A stretch of 64,000 nucleotides of DNA from contig NZ_CP016634.1 of the NCBI RefSeq assembly GCF_002741075.1, positions 4,826,501 through 4,890,500 on the forward strand, read 5' to 3'. The notes below the pieces were generated by a model that worked only from the letters and a program-made list of their open reading frames with translations, did not search any database and had not been told where the DNA came from. This DNA is from Pseudomonas putida. GTDB lineage: Bacteria; Pseudomonadota; Gammaproteobacteria; Pseudomonadales; Pseudomonadaceae. A program made the position numbers and the translations under genes. Positions 62,743 through 64,000 of the stretch are shown piece by piece; the first letter of the stretch is position 1, and every line of letters starts with the position of its first letter.

Positions 62743-63750
62743 TTACTGTGCCTGATAGATCTGGTCGAAGACACCGCCGTCGTTGAAGAACTTGGGCTGC
62801 GCAGTCTTCCAGCCACCGAAGTCCTTGTCGATGGTCACCAGCTCCAGTTTCGGGAACTGCTTGCCGAACTCGGCCGCGACCTTCTCGTCGCGCGGGCGGT
62901 AGAAGTTCTCGGCAGCGATCTTCTGGCCCGCCGGGCTGTACAGATGCTTCAAGTACTCGGTGGCAATGTCGACGTTGCCCTTTTTCTCGGCGTTCTTGTC
63001 GACCACGGCCACAGGAGGTTCGGCGAGGATCGACAGCGACGGCACGACGATCTCGAACTTGTCGCTGCCACCGTCTTCTTTCAGTGCCAGGAACGCTTCG
63101 TTCTCCCAGGCCAGCAACACGTCGCCCTGGCCGTTGTTGACGAAGGTGATGGTCGAGCCCCGGGCCCCGGTATCGAGGACCGGCACGTGCTTGAACAGCT
63201 CCTGCACGTAGGCCTTGGCCTTGTCCTCGCTACCACCGGCCTTCAAGCCATAGGCCCAGGCGGCGAGGAAGTTCCAGCGGGCACCGCCGGAGGTCTTGGG
63301 GTTGGGGGTGATGACCGAGACGTCCTTCTTGATCAGGTCGCCCCAATCCTTGATGCCCTTGGGATTACCCTTGCGCACCAGGAACACGATGGTGGAGGTA
63401 TAGGGCGTGCTGGCCTCGGGCAGGCGTTTTTGCCAGTCCTGCGGCAGGCTCTTGCCGAGCTTGGCCACTTCATCGATGTCACCGGCCAGGGCCAGGGTCA
63501 CGACATCGGCGCGCAGGCCGTCGATCACTGCGCGGGCCTGCTTGCCCGAGCCGCCATGGGATTGCTGGATCTTCACCTGATCGCCAGGGTGAGCGGCCTG
63601 CCAGTGCTTGATGAACTCGGCGTTGTACTGCTGGTACAGCTCGCGGGTCGGGTCGTAGGATACGTTCAGCAGTTCGTAGTCCTTGGCGATCGCGGAACCG
63701 GCAAAAACGGCACTGGCCAGAGCGGCAAGCGCATAACGGCGGATGGACAT
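62743..63750 (-). CDS. sbp: Periplasmic sulfate-binding protein
   Basis: This 335-residue protein has a signal peptide ([22 protein letters not shown]) and sulfate-binding features: [16 protein letters not shown], the [17 protein letters not shown] anion loop and [14 protein letters not shown]. It feeds sulfate or thiosulfate to CysTWA. GGGAG precedes the ATG at 63750. It lies 47 nt after oscA with no terminator between. Confidence 0.96.
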   Translation of the reverse strand: MSIRRYALAALASAVFAGSAIAKDYELLNVSYDPTRELYQQYNAEFIKHWQAAHPGDQVKIQQSHGGSGKQARAVIDGLRADVVTLALAGDIDEVAKLGKSLPQDWQKRLPEASTPYTSTIVFLVRKGNPKGIKDWGDLIKKDVSVITPNPKTSGGARWNFLAAWAYGLKAGGSEDKAKAYVQELFKHVPVLDTGARGSTITFVNNGQGDVLLAWENEAFLALKEDGGSDKFEIVVPSLSILAEPPVAVVDKNAEKKGNVDIATEYLKHLYSPAGQKIAAENFYRPRDEKVAAEFGKQFPKLELVTIDKDFGGWKTAQPKFFNDGGVFDQIYQAQ

Positions 63751-63797
63751 GGTGAAGCTCCCGATTGGCATTTTTTCTAATTTGTTGGGGGGCGATA

Positions 63798-63980
63798 TCA
63801 GCCGGACTTGTTGCCTGGCTGCTGGAGGCGGAACTTCTCTTTGCGCTCGATCTGAACGACCTGGGCGTTGTGCACGGTGATCTCCACCGCACCGAAGCGC
63901 AGATCGCGCAGCGCGCTCTGGATCTCACGCAGAATGGTGGCTTCGTCCTGACCGTCGATGCTACGCACAGATGCACTCAT
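63798..63980 (-). CDS. oscA: OscA/YezD-type small protein (DUF2292)
   Basis: This 60-residue protein has the DUF2292/YezD pattern [20 protein letters not shown] followed by [17 protein letters not shown]. In Pseudomonas corrugata the equivalent oscA lies directly upstream of sbp and supports use of organosulfur compounds and chromate-stress tolerance, and it does the same here. AAGGAG precedes the ATG at 63980. Its promoter lies beyond the window. The molecular role is not known. Confidence 0.88.
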   Translation of the reverse strand: MSASVRSIDGQDEATILREIQSALRDLRFGAVEITVHNAQVVQIERKEKFRLQQPGNKSG

Positions 63981-64000
63981 GCTCGTTCTCCTTGGGTATG

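Overview
This is a chromosomal window from a member of the Pseudomonas putida group. The evidence is high G+C coding sequence, core genes and a gene order typical of that group, and many copies of the P. putida-type REP palindrome built on GCGGGTAAACCCGC between genes. I see no rRNA, tRNA, CRISPR array, transposase, integrase or prophage gene.

Layout: 1-3317 holds two overlapping M16 peptidase-family genes (the first cut by the window edge, the second lacking the zinc motif) and a YheT-type hydrolase. 3358-8666 holds a mercaptopyruvate sulfurtransferase gene and a Lao-type long-chain alcohol/aldehyde oxidation locus (TetR regulator, aldehyde dehydrogenase, Tat/lipoprotein small subunit, GMC oxidoreductase). 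8779-15568 is housekeeping: coaD, ferredoxin, mutM, an HDOD gene, a PfpI/DJ-1 gene, rlmI and ilvD.

15630-17937 is the one clear accessory island. It is visibly poorer in G+C and sits between the 3' ends of ilvD and a pchP-like phosphatase gene. It is a tight three-gene operon of a divergent DarT-like ADP-ribosyltransferase, a canonical DarT, and DarG (macrodomain antitoxin), joined by overlapping stop/start codons. A DarTG toxin-antitoxin/anti-phage module with a second, different DarT-family enzyme ahead of it is the best candidate here for an undescribed system.

18026-32693 carries pchP, a cystine-type symporter, folA, a DUF2868/DUF3482 GTPase pair, a 2-aminoethylphosphonate uptake locus (LysR, ATPase, permease, binding protein) with a PhnZ-like HD oxygenase, and the cadA/cadR cadmium resistance pair with its MerR-type operator. 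32803-47787 is mostly core: thyA-lgt-tauE-like, ptsP-rppH, ilvA, rpiA, two SdiA-regulated-domain paralogues, and a D-2-hydroxyglutarate dehydrogenase/FAH operon divergent from serA. 47958-56741 holds small exported proteins, a one-lobe solute-binding protein, a 2OG-Fe oxygenase, several hydrolases, an acetyltransferase and a penicillin-acylase-family enzyme.

57071-63980 is a sulfur-acquisition region: a MetQ-like binding protein without its own transporter, an unusual sigma-54 activator-like protein, an RBBP9-like hydrolase, cysA-cysW-cysT, sbp and oscA. Palindromes between sbp and cysT and a terminator after cysA suggest graded expression.
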